DNA from: Legionella nautarum
GTDB taxonomy: Bacteria > Pseudomonadota > Gammaproteobacteria > Legionellales > Legionellaceae
Assembly: GCF_001467895.1 (NCBI RefSeq)
Contig: NZ_LNYO01000022.1
Coordinates: 27,200-91,199, forward strand
Direction of reading: 5' to 3'
Length of the DNA stretch: 64,000 nt
In this document: one piece after another, positions 9,342 through 19,097 of the stretch
Layout of the letters: each line of letters starts with the position of its first letter
Numbering within the stretch: position 1 is the stretch's first letter
The notes under the pieces: model-generated
Database searches by the model: none
Seen by the model: only the letters and a program-made list of their open reading frames with translations
What the model was told of the DNA's origin: nothing
Program-made: the position numbers and the translations under genes

Positions 9342-10244
9342 TTATTGCTTGAATTCCCTTAATCCTTTCACATCCACATCAACATGGCGAATAAAACGCT
9401 GTATCAGTTGTTTGGCTTGTTCAACTGTTAAAGGTTTGCGAAGTATGCCATCCATTTCTGCATCTTCACAATTAAAGCCGACTACTGTTGGATCATGACC
9501 AGTCAAGGCAATAATAGGGACTCTATAATTGCTCCCCTGCTCTCTTTTTCGTAGTGAAGCAGTCAATTGATAGCCATCACCCTCTTCCAAAGTGAGATCC
9601 ATCAAAACAAGATCATATTTACCTGGTTTAAAAAGCTCATCGGCTTGGCTTGGTGTTGCTACCACATCAGTTAAGCATTTACAGCTCATTAGAACCGTTT
9701 TTTCAGCTTTTTGCGCCACTAAATTATCTTCAATAAGTAATATTTTTAGCGCATTGAATTGTGGGGCTATTTCGCTATCCATAGGAGAGCTGACAGCAAG
9801 TGGATTACTGTAACGAAGCTGTGATTTTATATTTCTTAACTGGGTATTTAATTGTTTTTGCTTCGTCAAATCACGTAAGGAAACCAACAAACCCAGCGCA
9901 TTACCGGATTGATCCGCTAAAGGAAGCCGCGAAATTTCAAAATAAAGAACAGAGCCATTATTATTAATTATCGCTTGCTCTTCGACTCTCGCTCTGCCGG
10001 ACAACATGACCTCGATATCTTGCTGCTGAAATTTTTGGATTTGTTCGGAAGTCCATAATCCCTGCTTGCGCATCATTTCATAAATTGCACCGATACTCTT
10101 GTCTTCAATACGGGAAAACCCTAAAAAACGTAATAATTTATGGTTGCAATCGACAAGAAATCCATTTTTATCAAGAAGGTAAAGGAAATCACCTGTTTTT
10201 GAAAAAGCACTAGCGTAAATCTGTGAAGTCATTAAGTCGTTCAT
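9342..10244 (-). CDS. PAS domain / response-regulator receiver protein
   Basis: A 300-aa cytosolic signalling protein. An N-terminal PAS domain (about residues 10-125, with the PAC end SLRDLTKQKQLN) is followed by a linker and a receiver domain that has all conserved residues: the acidic pair (IEDN), the phospho-acceptor Asp in LMDLTLEEGDG, the Thr in ALTGHD and the Lys in RKPL. There is no output or kinase domain, so it probably works as a phosphate relay or sensor partner of a hybrid kinase such as the one at 19094-21133; this partnership is inference. I chose ATG 10244, which has GAGGTTGGGG just upstream; the frame is open to an ATG at 10358 without a good ribosome site. Confidence 0.85.
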   Translation of the reverse strand: MNDLMTSQIYASAFSKTGDFLYLLDKNGFLVDCNHKLLRFLGFSRIEDKSIGAIYEMMRKQGLWTSEQIQKFQQQDIEVMLSGRARVEEQAIINNNGSVLYFEISRLPLADQSGNALGLLVSLRDLTKQKQLNTQLRNIKSQLRYSNPLAVSSPMDSEIAPQFNALKILLIEDNLVAQKAEKTVLMSCKCLTDVVATPSQADELFKPGKYDLVLMDLTLEEGDGYQLTASLRKREQGSNYRVPIIALTGHDPTVVGFNCEDAEMDGILRKPLTVEQAKQLIQRFIRHVDVDVKGLREFKQ

Positions 10245-10668
10245 AATACCCCAACCTCTATGGCAACATCGAATAACCTCGAGCTGGCTATCTCTCAAAT
10301 CGTCCGAGAGAAAAATCAAACGCCAAATTTTCTTTAGTATAACATATTTAAAACGCATTGATTAATTTTTATCCATTCTTGGGATAAGCATTCATGGTAT
10401 CTGACAAATACGAAAAATATCTCGCAAGTTTTTACCAACATCTCGCTCTTAAAGAGCTAATATTATTTTGATTTAAGCAGGACAAATAATGAAAGTTAGA
10501 GAGAGCTAACCTGCGTTAGGTGTGCAAAATAAATTGATGTTTTTTGCATGAGAAACCATGTCAATTTTCGTGGAAGATTGATAAACAGCTCGGCTGAAAG
10601 TTGAATTTTTCAGGCTCTCGGCGGCTTCGCGATAAGCCTCTTTATCGTCTGATAATTTTTTAGGGCGA
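10245..10668. other. Intergenic region downstream of gltD, no supported gene
   Basis: This stretch lies between the end of gltD and the start of the PAS/receiver gene, both on the minus strand, so it should contain the latter's promoter and the end of the gltBD transcript. A 74-codon open frame crosses the gltD stop but shows no recognisable protein character. I see no clear terminator hairpin. Confidence 0.5.
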
Positions 10669-12090
10669 CTAACCTTTCGACCTCTTGCCCGCGCTTCGCA
10701 AATAGCGCAGGATACCCTGCGCTGCTGCACAGCCCTGCGCGACCGCTCTGACGACTAAATCAGCACCAAGAACCATATCGCCGCCAGCGAAAACGCGGGG
10801 ATTAGAGGTCTGAAAGGCATAGGGCTTTTGTTCATTAGTTTGCACCAGCCCTTTTTCTGTTAAATTCACTGCGAGCTGCTCTGTTAACCAGTGAGGTGGA
10901 TTAGCATCAAAACCATAGGCAATTATTACCTCATCAGCAGGCATAAGATGCTCACCTCCTTCGGCGAAGGAATAGAGCCCCTGCCCATCTTTAATCGTGT
11001 TTAGTAATTTGATAGCTTCAACCTGTCGCTTTCCCACTAATTCCACAGCTTGTTTCTGCCAGCTAAAATGTACCCCTTCTTCAATTGCATTTTTTATTTC
11101 CTTTTTTGAACCCGGCATATTGTGCATTTCTTGGCGGTAAACACAGGTAACCGAGGCGGCTCCTAGACGCAGTGCCGTGCGATTACAATCCATTGCCGTA
11201 TCACCTGCTCCGAGAATGACCACGCGCTTATTCTGCATATTCAGCGGTTCATAACCAGGCAGCCCCAAGAAGTTATAGATATTACGCACCAAAAAGGGTA
11301 AGGCTGCATGAACTCCTGGTAATAATTCACCGCTAATATTAGCTTTTTTCCCAAGATCAGCGCCTAAGCCTAAAAAAAGACAATCATATTGACTAAGCAA
11401 GTCCTCAACAGAATGATCGCGACCAATCTCCGTATTCAAACAAAACCTGATCCCCATAGCCTCTAACACTTGTTTGCGGCGCTTGATGATTCTTTTCTCT
11501 AACTTAAATTCTGGAATACCAAAGGTCAGTAAGCCGCCAATTTCGGGGTATTTATCAAAGACGCAAACCTCCACACCCTCTTTAACCAAACTGTGCGCGC
11601 AGGCAAGACCCGCGGGGCCGGCCCCAACGATGGCGACCCGCTTGCCTAAGGGTTTAACTTTACTCATATCGGGAAGCCAGCCCTTTTCCAGGGCAGTATC
11701 TGCAATAAATTGCTCGATAGCACCGATCGTTACCGCCCCCAAACCATCATTCAGTGTACAAGCTCCTTCACATAAGCGTTCCTGCGGGCAGATACGTCCG
11801 CAAATCTCAGGTAAAGGATTGGTTTGGTGAGCCAAATCCGCCGCCTCTTCCAATTTGCCCTGAGCAACTAGCTGCAACCACTGCGGAATAAAATTATGTA
11901 CAGGACACTTCCATTCGCAATAAGGATTGCCACAGTTAATGCAACGACCGGCCTGAGTTTGCGCTTGTTTTTGCGAATAAGACAGATAAATAGAGGCAAA
12001 ATGGCGCACGCGCTCTTCAGAACTTAATTTCTCAGGTTCCTGCCTTTTATCTAACAAAAATTTAAATTCTACGGGTTTAATTTCTTTCAT
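10669..12090 (-). CDS. gltD: Glutamate synthase (NADPH) small subunit
   Basis: A 473-aa beta subunit of bacterial NADPH-GOGAT. It takes electrons from NADPH through FAD and passes them through iron-sulfur clusters to GltB. The N-terminal cysteine-rich region has CINCGNPYCEWKCP and CGRICPQERLCEGAC for the 4Fe-4S clusters. The FAD-binding turn GAGPAGLACA (about residue 155) and the NADPH-binding turn GAGDTAMDC (about 295) are intact. The length matches E. coli GltD (about 472). Its start overlaps the end of gltB by 14 bp, so the two are translationally coupled. Confidence 0.96.
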   Translation of the reverse strand: MKEIKPVEFKFLLDKRQEPEKLSSEERVRHFASIYLSYSQKQAQTQAGRCINCGNPYCEWKCPVHNFIPQWLQLVAQGKLEEAADLAHQTNPLPEICGRICPQERLCEGACTLNDGLGAVTIGAIEQFIADTALEKGWLPDMSKVKPLGKRVAIVGAGPAGLACAHSLVKEGVEVCVFDKYPEIGGLLTFGIPEFKLEKRIIKRRKQVLEAMGIRFCLNTEIGRDHSVEDLLSQYDCLFLGLGADLGKKANISGELLPGVHAALPFLVRNIYNFLGLPGYEPLNMQNKRVVILGAGDTAMDCNRTALRLGAASVTCVYRQEMHNMPGSKKEIKNAIEEGVHFSWQKQAVELVGKRQVEAIKLLNTIKDGQGLYSFAEGGEHLMPADEVIIAYGFDANPPHWLTEQLAVNLTEKGLVQTNEQKPYAFQTSNPRVFAGGDMVLGADLVVRAVAQGCAAAQGILRYLRSAGKRSKG

Positions 12091-15000
12091 TATCTAAAAC
12101 ATCATCCCAGTTAATCGCCGAAGGCTTAATAAGCCAGAATAAGGGCAGGTAATCATTGAAAGAATCATAAAGATGTTGCCCCCAAGCACTTCTAGTTGCT
12201 TCGACATAGCGTTGCAAAATCTGTTTAAGATACTCGCTAAAGCGCGATAAATTTGCTTCAGATAGGCGATGTAAACTAATTAATTCGGTATTACAGTTTG
12301 TCGCAAAACTATTATTTAAGTCTAAAACGAAGGCGACTCCCCCTGTCATACCTGCGCCAAAATTCACACTCACTTCCCCTAGAACCACTACAACGCCACC
12401 AGTCATATATTCACAGCAATGCGCACCAGCCCCTTCAACCACCGCAATAGCGCCTGAATTACGTACAGCAAAACGTTCGCCAACCAATCCGGCCATGTAG
12501 CAATAGCCGCCAGTCGCACCATAAAGGCAGGTGTTCCCCGCGATAGTTGCTTCCTTAGAGGGGTAACCTCTGTTTTCTGATGGCCTAAGCACGAGTTTGC
12601 CACCGTTCATGCCTTTGCCAACATAATCATTCGCCTCACCAGTCAAATCCAAAGTTAAGCCCTGGCAATTCCAAGCACCAAAACTTTGCCCGGCACTACC
12701 AGTAAAGAACAATTGAATGGCATCATTTTCTAGTCCTTTTAGACCATGGTGTTTGGCAAGATAACCAGAAAGCTTAGCTCCCACCGCACGATCCTTATTA
12801 GAAATGGGAAAATGCAGTTTGATGGGCTGCCCTGTTTGTAACAAAGGCTCGATAGTCTTTTGAATCCTTTGGGCAAGTTCTCCTCTATCTATTGGGTGAT
12901 TTTTTTTCGGCGTTGCCAACCAATTGCAAGGGTAGGAAGAGGCTGTTTTAGCCAGTATGGAAGACAAATCAAGCTTAGCGAGCAAGGGATCGCCTAGCTC
13001 TTTTTTCTGCAATAAATCGTTACGGCCAATGACCTCATCCAAGTTTGCAAAACCTAAAGAGGCTAAAATTTCTCTTACTTCTTCTGCAAGCCAGGTGAAA
13101 TAGTTAATAACCCGCTGTGCGTTGCCTTGATAGTGATATTGCCTTAAAAAATCATCCTGCGTGGCTATCCCCGTAACGCAATTATTCAGATGGCAAATTC
13201 TTAGATATTTACAGCCTAAAGCCACCATCGGAGCCGTACCAAAACCAAAACATTCAGCACCTAGCATGGCTGCTTTCACCACATCTTGTCCTGTTTTTAG
13301 ACCACCATCAACTTGGAGAATGACTCGATGACGCAGATGGTTGTCTAACAAGAGCTGATGAGTTTCCTGCAAGCCTAGCTCCCAAGGTAACCCCGTATAT
13401 TTGATTGAGGTGATTGGGCTCGCCCCCGTGCCCCCATCATAGCCAGAAACGGTAATGATATCTGCATAGGCTTTGGCAACGCCTGCCGCGATAGTGCCTA
13501 TTCCTGAGCCTGCAACTAATTTGACCGAAATTAGCGCTTCGGGATTGACCTCTTTGAGATCAAAGATTAATTGGCCTAAATCTTCAATGGAGTAAATATC
13601 ATGGTGTGGCGGCGGTGAAATAAGCGTGATACCTTCACTACAATGACGCAGATGAGCAATCGTGGCATTGACCTTATTGCCTGGTAACTGTCCTCCTTCG
13701 CCTGGCTTAGCACCCTGCGCTATTTTGATTTGAATCACTTCAGCATTAGATAAATATTCAGCCGTAACACCAAAACGTCCCGACGCAATCTGTTTTATTT
13801 TTGAACTCATCAGGGTCTTATGGCGATAACTTGCCTCCCCTCCTTCACCAGAGTTAGAGCGACCGCCGAGGGTGTTCATTGCAACAGCTAAGGCCTCATG
13901 TGCTTCCGGAGATAAGGCACCTAGCGACATTGCCGCGGTTTCAAAACGGGGGTAAATGGTAGCGATGGGTTCAACCTCAGTAAGGGCTAGGGGAGGTTTG
14001 GGGGACTTGAAATCCAATAAGTCACGGACGGTGCTTAAGGGACGATTTTGCAGCAAGCTTGAAAACTGCTGATAAAGCTGGCGTTCGCCTTTCTTCGCTG
14101 CCTCAAGAAGAGTCATCACCACATCTGGATTAAAGTCGTGATATTCGCCTGCTGGCAAATATTTTAATAAGCCACCATGTCGCGGTGCACTATAAGGATT
14201 ATGGGCATTATCAAAATGCGTTCTTGCTAAACTGTCTAGATCGGTGAAATCGAGCAAATTTAGGGTGGATGAACTTTGACTGAAGCAACGGTTGACTACC
14301 TCTTGACTTAAACCAATGATGTCGCAAAGCTGAGCACCACGATAACTGCTAATCGTAGAAACACCCATTTTAGCGCAAATTTTTAGGATACCATTTTCAA
14401 TCGCTTTGACATAATTAACCAAACCCTTTTCGATCTTGCTTTGTTGGATGAGGGCATAGGCAAGATAGGGATAAATAGCAGCTGCACCATAAGTTAACAA
14501 GACAGCAAAATGATGCGAATCGCGTACCCATCCTGATTCAACCAGTAGATCACAATCGTAGCGTAACCCCTCTTCAATGAGTCGATGATAAATTGCACCA
14601 ACGGCGAGAAGAGGATGAATGGGGATGTCGTGCCGCTTAATAATTTTATCGCTTAGCAACAAAATAACGGCACCATTCTTGACGGCGCTGACTGCCTTGT
14701 TGCAAAGGCTAGTAATCGCCCTGGCTAAGCTCTGGCCCGTTGAATGAGCTAAAGGCAAGGTCTCCAAACGATAATCGGGATTAGACAGGTTTTTTAGATG
14801 GTCTAGATCGCTTGATGATAAAACAGGGGAGCTAAGAATGACTCGCTTGGTATGATGCTCACTCTCGTCAAAAAGATTGTAGCGTCTGCCAAGGGTTGTC
14901 TCGAGAGACATAAACATGGATTCACGTAAAGAGTCCATGGGCGGATTGGTAACTTGAGCAAACTTTTGCCGGAAATAGTCAAACAAGACTCTAGGTTGTG

Positions 15001-16465
15001 TTGAAAGGACTGCGATTGGCGTATCATCCCCCATTGAGGACGTTGCCTCCTTGCCTGTTTCAGCCATAACAACCAAGACCTCATTACTTTCCTCATCACT
15101 TAGGTCATAGAGTTTGCGATAAAAAGTCAGCGCTTCACTATCAAAATCTTCCTTGTTAAAATTTAAATGCGTCTCACAAGGCACATAATGGGCATGGCGA
15201 TGCAACCAAACAGGGTAGGGTCTTCTTGCGCTCAACTGACTATCGATCAATTCTGTGGTCAAAACTTGATGCGTCTTGGTATCAACGGCGATAAGCTCTC
15301 CTGGGCCAAGTTTGCCCTTGTAACCAATTGTTTCTTCGTCTAAATCAATAACCCCTACTTCCGAGCAAGCAATGACCAAACCATCCTTGGTTTGTAAATA
15401 ACGGGCGGGGCGAAAACCATTCCTATCGAGGGCACAACAAACAATCTGACCATCGCTAAACACAACACTAGCCGGTCCATCCCAAGGCTCCATTTGCAAG
15501 GAATAATAACTAAAATAAGCTCGGCGTTCAGGACTAAGCTGTTTCAACTTTTGCCAGGCAGGTGGTATGAGCAAACGAATTGCCTGAAACAAATTCATGC
15601 CGCCTCTTATCAAAAATTCCAATATGTTATCTAAGCTAGCTGAATCAGAAACCTTAACATCAACAATCGGTCTAACCGAATCTAGATAGGGAAAGAGTTT
15701 GCTAGTGAGTAATTTGTCTCGTGCAAGGGCTGCATGACGATTGCCTTGAATGGTATTAATTTCGCCATTGTGCGCCAAAAATCGGAAGGGTTGAGCCAAA
15801 CGCCAAGCAGACAAGGTGTTGGTAGAAAAGCGCTGATGAAAAATGCAAAAGGCAGATTTGAGTTTGGTATTGGCCAAATCTTTATAAAAAATGGCTAAAT
15901 TCTTTGGTAAAACGAGCGCTTTATAAATAATAACCTGTGTTGAAAGCGAGCAAATATAAAAATGGGGGTCATCCAGCAATGAGGTTGACGCCCGATGGCG
16001 AGCAAGTAGCAGCCTCGCTTCAACCTCGCCTACCTCACTATTATCAGGAATATTAACCAGCACTTGAGCAATTTTAGGCAGGCTTTTATAAGCATGTTCA
16101 CCACAAATACTGCTATCGATAGCTAGATCGCGCCAGGCTACAACGGAAAAACCTTGCTCACTTAAGGCTTCAGTGACAACTTGCTTATTCCTTCGCTTCT
16201 TTTTAGGATTGAGAAAACACATGCCAACAGCAAAAAGAGTATGCAGAGGCAAGTTATTTTGTTGAGCATAGTCTCTGAAAAAAGACCTTGGCATTTGTAG
16301 AAGCACACCGCAACCGTCTGCTGATAACCCGTCCTCTGCTACCGCACCGCGATGAATAAGTCGCTGTAAAGCAGTAAGCGCTTGTTTTATTACACGATGT
16401 GAAACTCTACCATTCACGTCTGCAATAAAACCACAGCCACAATTGTCTTTTTCTATGCTAACCAT
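12077..16465 (-). CDS. gltB: Glutamate synthase (NADPH) large subunit
   Basis: The large alpha subunit makes two glutamates from glutamine and 2-oxoglutarate. Its N-terminal class II amidotransferase domain has the nucleophile in DNCGCGF, to be exposed by removal of a short propeptide. The middle and FMN-binding synthase domains follow (for example GEGGEASYRHK and the glycine-rich GSGIGTIAAGVAKA), then the 3Fe-4S cysteines CKYLRICHLNNC (spacing C-x5-C-x4-C) and a C-terminal glycine-rich beta-helix (YMTGGVVVVLG, GAGMTGG). I chose ATG 16465, behind GAGGCAGGG; the frame also allows ATG 16492 or TTG 16501. gltB precedes gltD in one operon, and amtB lies upstream on the same strand. Confidence 0.96.
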   Translation of the reverse strand: MVSIEKDNCGCGFIADVNGRVSHRVIKQALTALQRLIHRGAVAEDGLSADGCGVLLQMPRSFFRDYAQQNNLPLHTLFAVGMCFLNPKKKRRNKQVVTEALSEQGFSVVAWRDLAIDSSICGEHAYKSLPKIAQVLVNIPDNSEVGEVEARLLLARHRASTSLLDDPHFYICSLSTQVIIYKALVLPKNLAIFYKDLANTKLKSAFCIFHQRFSTNTLSAWRLAQPFRFLAHNGEINTIQGNRHAALARDKLLTSKLFPYLDSVRPIVDVKVSDSASLDNILEFLIRGGMNLFQAIRLLIPPAWQKLKQLSPERRAYFSYYSLQMEPWDGPASVVFSDGQIVCCALDRNGFRPARYLQTKDGLVIACSEVGVIDLDEETIGYKGKLGPGELIAVDTKTHQVLTTELIDSQLSARRPYPVWLHRHAHYVPCETHLNFNKEDFDSEALTFYRKLYDLSDEESNEVLVVMAETGKEATSSMGDDTPIAVLSTQPRVLFDYFRQKFAQVTNPPMDSLRESMFMSLETTLGRRYNLFDESEHHTKRVILSSPVLSSSDLDHLKNLSNPDYRLETLPLAHSTGQSLARAITSLCNKAVSAVKNGAVILLLSDKIIKRHDIPIHPLLAVGAIYHRLIEEGLRYDCDLLVESGWVRDSHHFAVLLTYGAAAIYPYLAYALIQQSKIEKGLVNYVKAIENGILKICAKMGVSTISSYRGAQLCDIIGLSQEVVNRCFSQSSSTLNLLDFTDLDSLARTHFDNAHNPYSAPRHGGLLKYLPAGEYHDFNPDVVMTLLEAAKKGERQLYQQFSSLLQNRPLSTVRDLLDFKSPKPPLALTEVEPIATIYPRFETAAMSLGALSPEAHEALAVAMNTLGGRSNSGEGGEASYRHKTLMSSKIKQIASGRFGVTAEYLSNAEVIQIKIAQGAKPGEGGQLPGNKVNATIAHLRHCSEGITLISPPPHHDIYSIEDLGQLIFDLKEVNPEALISVKLVAGSGIGTIAAGVAKAYADIITVSGYDGGTGASPITSIKYTGLPWELGLQETHQLLLDNHLRHRVILQVDGGLKTGQDVVKAAMLGAECFGFGTAPMVALGCKYLRICHLNNCVTGIATQDDFLRQYHYQGNAQRVINYFTWLAEEVREILASLGFANLDEVIGRNDLLQKKELGDPLLAKLDLSSILAKTASSYPCNWLATPKKNHPIDRGELAQRIQKTIEPLLQTGQPIKLHFPISNKDRAVGAKLSGYLAKHHGLKGLENDAIQLFFTGSAGQSFGAWNCQGLTLDLTGEANDYVGKGMNGGKLVLRPSENRGYPSKEATIAGNTCLYGATGGYCYMAGLVGERFAVRNSGAIAVVEGAGAHCCEYMTGGVVVVLGEVSVNFGAGMTGGVAFVLDLNNSFATNCNTELISLHRLSEANLSRFSEYLKQILQRYVEATRSAWGQHLYDSFNDYLPLFWLIKPSAINWDDVLDNERN

Positions 16466-16659
16466 GCTGCAGTACCCTGCCTCTATAAACATTTCTTGCA
16501 AAAGGTTGGAACCATTTCCTTAGCTCGGGTTCAAATCTTAATTTCGAATTTGCCTGTATAAGCTATGCCTTTAGTAATTTATAGACTACATCTCGCATAG
16601 TTTCAGTGACTATAAACAAAATTCTCTTGCGAGCCAGCCCTCTCTCCCAAGGATTTTCT

Positions 16660-17889
16660 TCATTTATAAGCAGACTCTGCATGCTCAATAAGATCCATGC
16701 CCAGTTGCTCCTCTTCAGGCTTAGGCCGTATTTCCATAAATCTTTTTAAGAGATACAAAATAACTGCCGCGCCAATTGTGCTTGTCGCAATGACGGCAAT
16801 GACGGCAACTAGTTGCATAAGAAAGAGGTGGAAATTTCCGTAAATTAAGCCATCAGCTCCCGTCTTATTGACTGCCTTAGTTGCCAAAATACCTGTCATT
16901 AGTGCGCCAGTAACTCCTGCTATCCCGTGACAAATGAAGACATCGAGCGTATCGTCAATTTTTCGTAGAATTTTTAAACGATGGACAACGAAGAAATAGC
17001 AAATTATTGCCCCGATCATACCGATTAATAAAGAGCTCATTGGTGTAACATAGCCTGCTGCCGGAGTAATAGACACCAAACCAACCACAGCAGAGGTCGC
17101 GGTTCCTACTGCTGAGGCAGGCACACCACGTATCCAATTTAACAAGGTCCAGGTAAAGATCGAGGCTGAGGCAGCAAGTGTCGTAGTGACAAAGGCGAGA
17201 CAAGCTATTTCGTTGGCAGCTAGGGCCGAACCCGCATTAAAGCCATACCAACCAAACCACAGTAAGGAAGCACCTAAGATAACAAAAGGAATATTATGAG
17301 GTACCTCACCGCTTAGAAAATCGGAAGAATCTTTATGAGCCGGCAAGCGGGGGCCTAGGACTATTGCAGCGGTTAGTGCTGCAAAGCCAGCGTTAATATG
17401 CACAACGGTACCACCGGCAAAATCGATTGCTCCCAAGGCCGCAATCCAACCGTCAGGTCCCCAAACCCAATGAGCAACTGGCACATAGACAAAAAGACTC
17501 CAGAGGGCAATGAAGATAACAAAAGGTTTAAATTTTGCACGACCAACAATCGCCCCAGCAATAAGCGCGGGCGCAATAACAGCAAACATCATTTGAAACG
17601 CTATAAAGGCATAAGTAGGAATTGTATCGTGAGTCGCCTTCTCTAAGCCTGTTAAACCGGCCCAATGGAAACTACCAATGAAATGGTTTCCCGGCGAAAA
17701 CACCAAACTAAAACCAATGAGGACCCATAAAATAGGGATAACTGCGCAGCAGATAAAGCACATGCTAATCGTATTAACAGCACTGCGGTTAGACACCAAC
17801 CCCGAATAGAAGAAGGCAACGCCGGGGGTCATAAGAAGAACCAGGGCAGTAGAAATTAACACCCAAGCTGTATCACCAGAATTCACCAT
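16660..17889 (-). CDS. amtB: Ammonium transporter
   Basis: A 409-aa Amt/MEP/Rh channel with eleven predicted membrane helices, moving ammonium into the cytoplasm. The two pore histidines are recognisable in VHINAGFAALT and ICHGIAGVTGALMTG. The start ATG 17889 has GGGGA in front. It has no N-terminal cleaved leader, since the first helix directly follows MVNSGDTAW. amtB is usually paired with the PII gene glnK; no PII gene lies next to it here. Its place upstream of gltBD on the same strand fits a shared role in nitrogen assimilation. No clear sigma-54 promoter was found upstream. Confidence 0.94.
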   Translation of the reverse strand: MVNSGDTAWVLISTALVLLMTPGVAFFYSGLVSNRSAVNTISMCFICCAVIPILWVLIGFSLVFSPGNHFIGSFHWAGLTGLEKATHDTIPTYAFIAFQMMFAVIAPALIAGAIVGRAKFKPFVIFIALWSLFVYVPVAHWVWGPDGWIAALGAIDFAGGTVVHINAGFAALTAAIVLGPRLPAHKDSSDFLSGEVPHNIPFVILGASLLWFGWYGFNAGSALAANEIACLAFVTTTLAASASIFTWTLLNWIRGVPASAVGTATSAVVGLVSITPAAGYVTPMSSLLIGMIGAIICYFFVVHRLKILRKIDDTLDVFICHGIAGVTGALMTGILATKAVNKTGADGLIYGNFHLFLMQLVAVIAVIATSTIGAAVILYLLKRFMEIRPKPEEEQLGMDLIEHAESAYK

Positions 17890-18260
17890 AATTATTCCCC
17901 GTTGAACTGTTACACAGAACTAATTCACAATAAGGTAAACAATTCCTTTATGACTCACTCTACAACTGTTGTTCTTCTTTTCAAAAAGCTCGCCCTTGCA
18001 GCACATTGCTATCGTATAACTTGATTATTAGCACATTGAAAGGCGAATTCAAATAACACAACAACCCGATATTTTGATTAATATTAACAAGTATAGATTG
18101 TCCAAAAGTCGGCGGTAAAAATAGCTGATTCGTTATTATTCTTAGGTTAACAGCAAGAGCTAAAGTATTGCTTTAGAGAACTCTGGTTTTCTTTATGCTA
18201 TCATCTGCCGCGATTAGATTCTTACACTTAAAGCGAATCCCTTTATCTAACTAACTGCTA
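17890..18260. other. Divergent promoter region between amtB and a deacetylase gene
   Basis: This 371-bp AT-rich region separates two divergent genes. I searched it by eye for the sigma-54 pattern (GG-N10-GC) expected of nitrogen-regulated amtB and found no convincing match. No small gene or RNA is recognised. Confidence 0.5.
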
Positions 18261-19097
18261 ATGAGAACTATTTTGCTTAAGAACTATTTTTTACTGCTAT
18301 TCTTTTTTCTTTTTATCAATAACAGTTTTGCGCAAAAACGAGAAATTGCAATTACCATCGATGATCTACCTTTCGTCGGAGAAAGTAAAAATTTTCATCT
18401 GGATATGATTATCAACGCCATTAAAACAAACGAAGTTCCTGCAACAGGCTTTGTGATTGCCGGCCAAGTTGCTGCAAACAATTGGCAAACTCTGCATAAA
18501 TTTCGTGAAGCAGGTTTTGGATTAGGCAATCATACGCTTTCGCATACTAATTTGAATAGAGTAAATAGCGACGCCTACATTCATGAAATTGAAGCCGCGG
18601 ATAAAATCTTAGCGCCAGTTCTTACCGAACCTAAGTATTTTCGTTATCCCTACTTGGCAATGAGTGACGGAGCGAAAAAATCTAAAGTTCTTGATTATCT
18701 TGCCACCAAAAACTATCAGGTCGCCCCGATTACTATTGACAGCCGCGATTTTGTTTTTAATCAACTATTATTAGGTGTACAGCAAAACGAGCGTCGTAAT
18801 TTTCTCGCTGTTTTAAAGCCTTGCTACCTTAATTTTATCTGGCAACAGACTTTAAAAGCTGAGGAACACAATCGCCTAGCCCATAAACCAGAGCAAGCAC
18901 AAATTTTGTTAATCCATGCCAATCTCTTAAATGCCTATGTTTTACCTGATCTTATTAATCTTTATAAACAAAATGGTTACAGCTTTGTGAGCTTAGGGGA
19001 TGCCTTAAAATCGTTCGAGGAAAACGCTCCAAAACTTGCTAAAAAAGGAAGATCTTCCACAGATTCACTGATTGAGAAATTTTTAGTCTGGGATTAA
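18261..19097 (+). CDS. Secreted polysaccharide deacetylase (NodB homology)
   Basis: A 278-aa protein with an N-terminal signal peptide (hydrophobic core 10-22, likely cut after SFA). The NodB catalytic fold is shown by AITIDDLP (catalytic and metal Asp at 34-35), the metal-binding pair in GNHTLSH, RYPY (motif 3) and LLIHAN near the C-terminus (motif 5). Such enzymes remove acetyl groups from peptidoglycan or other surface glycans in the periplasm; the substrate is not deducible. Its stop codon overlaps the stop of the convergent histidine kinase gene by 3 bp. Confidence 0.88.
   Translation: MRTILLKNYFLLLFFFLFINNSFAQKREIAITIDDLPFVGESKNFHLDMIINAIKTNEVPATGFVIAGQVAANNWQTLHKFREAGFGLGNHTLSHTNLNRVNSDAYIHEIEAADKILAPVLTEPKYFRYPYLAMSDGAKKSKVLDYLATKNYQVAPITIDSRDFVFNQLLLGVQQNERRNFLAVLKPCYLNFIWQQTLKAEEHNRLAHKPEQAQILLIHANLLNAYVLPDLINLYKQNGYSFVSLGDALKSFEENAPKLAKKGRSSTDSLIEKFLVWD

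Noticed and set aside
10506-10730. 74-codon frame overlapping the end of gltD
   Set aside because: It starts inside gltD, has no ribosome site and no recognisable protein pattern.
17890-18260. Sigma-54/NtrC promoter for amtB
   Set aside because: No GG-N10-GC element with the right spacing was found on the minus strand.
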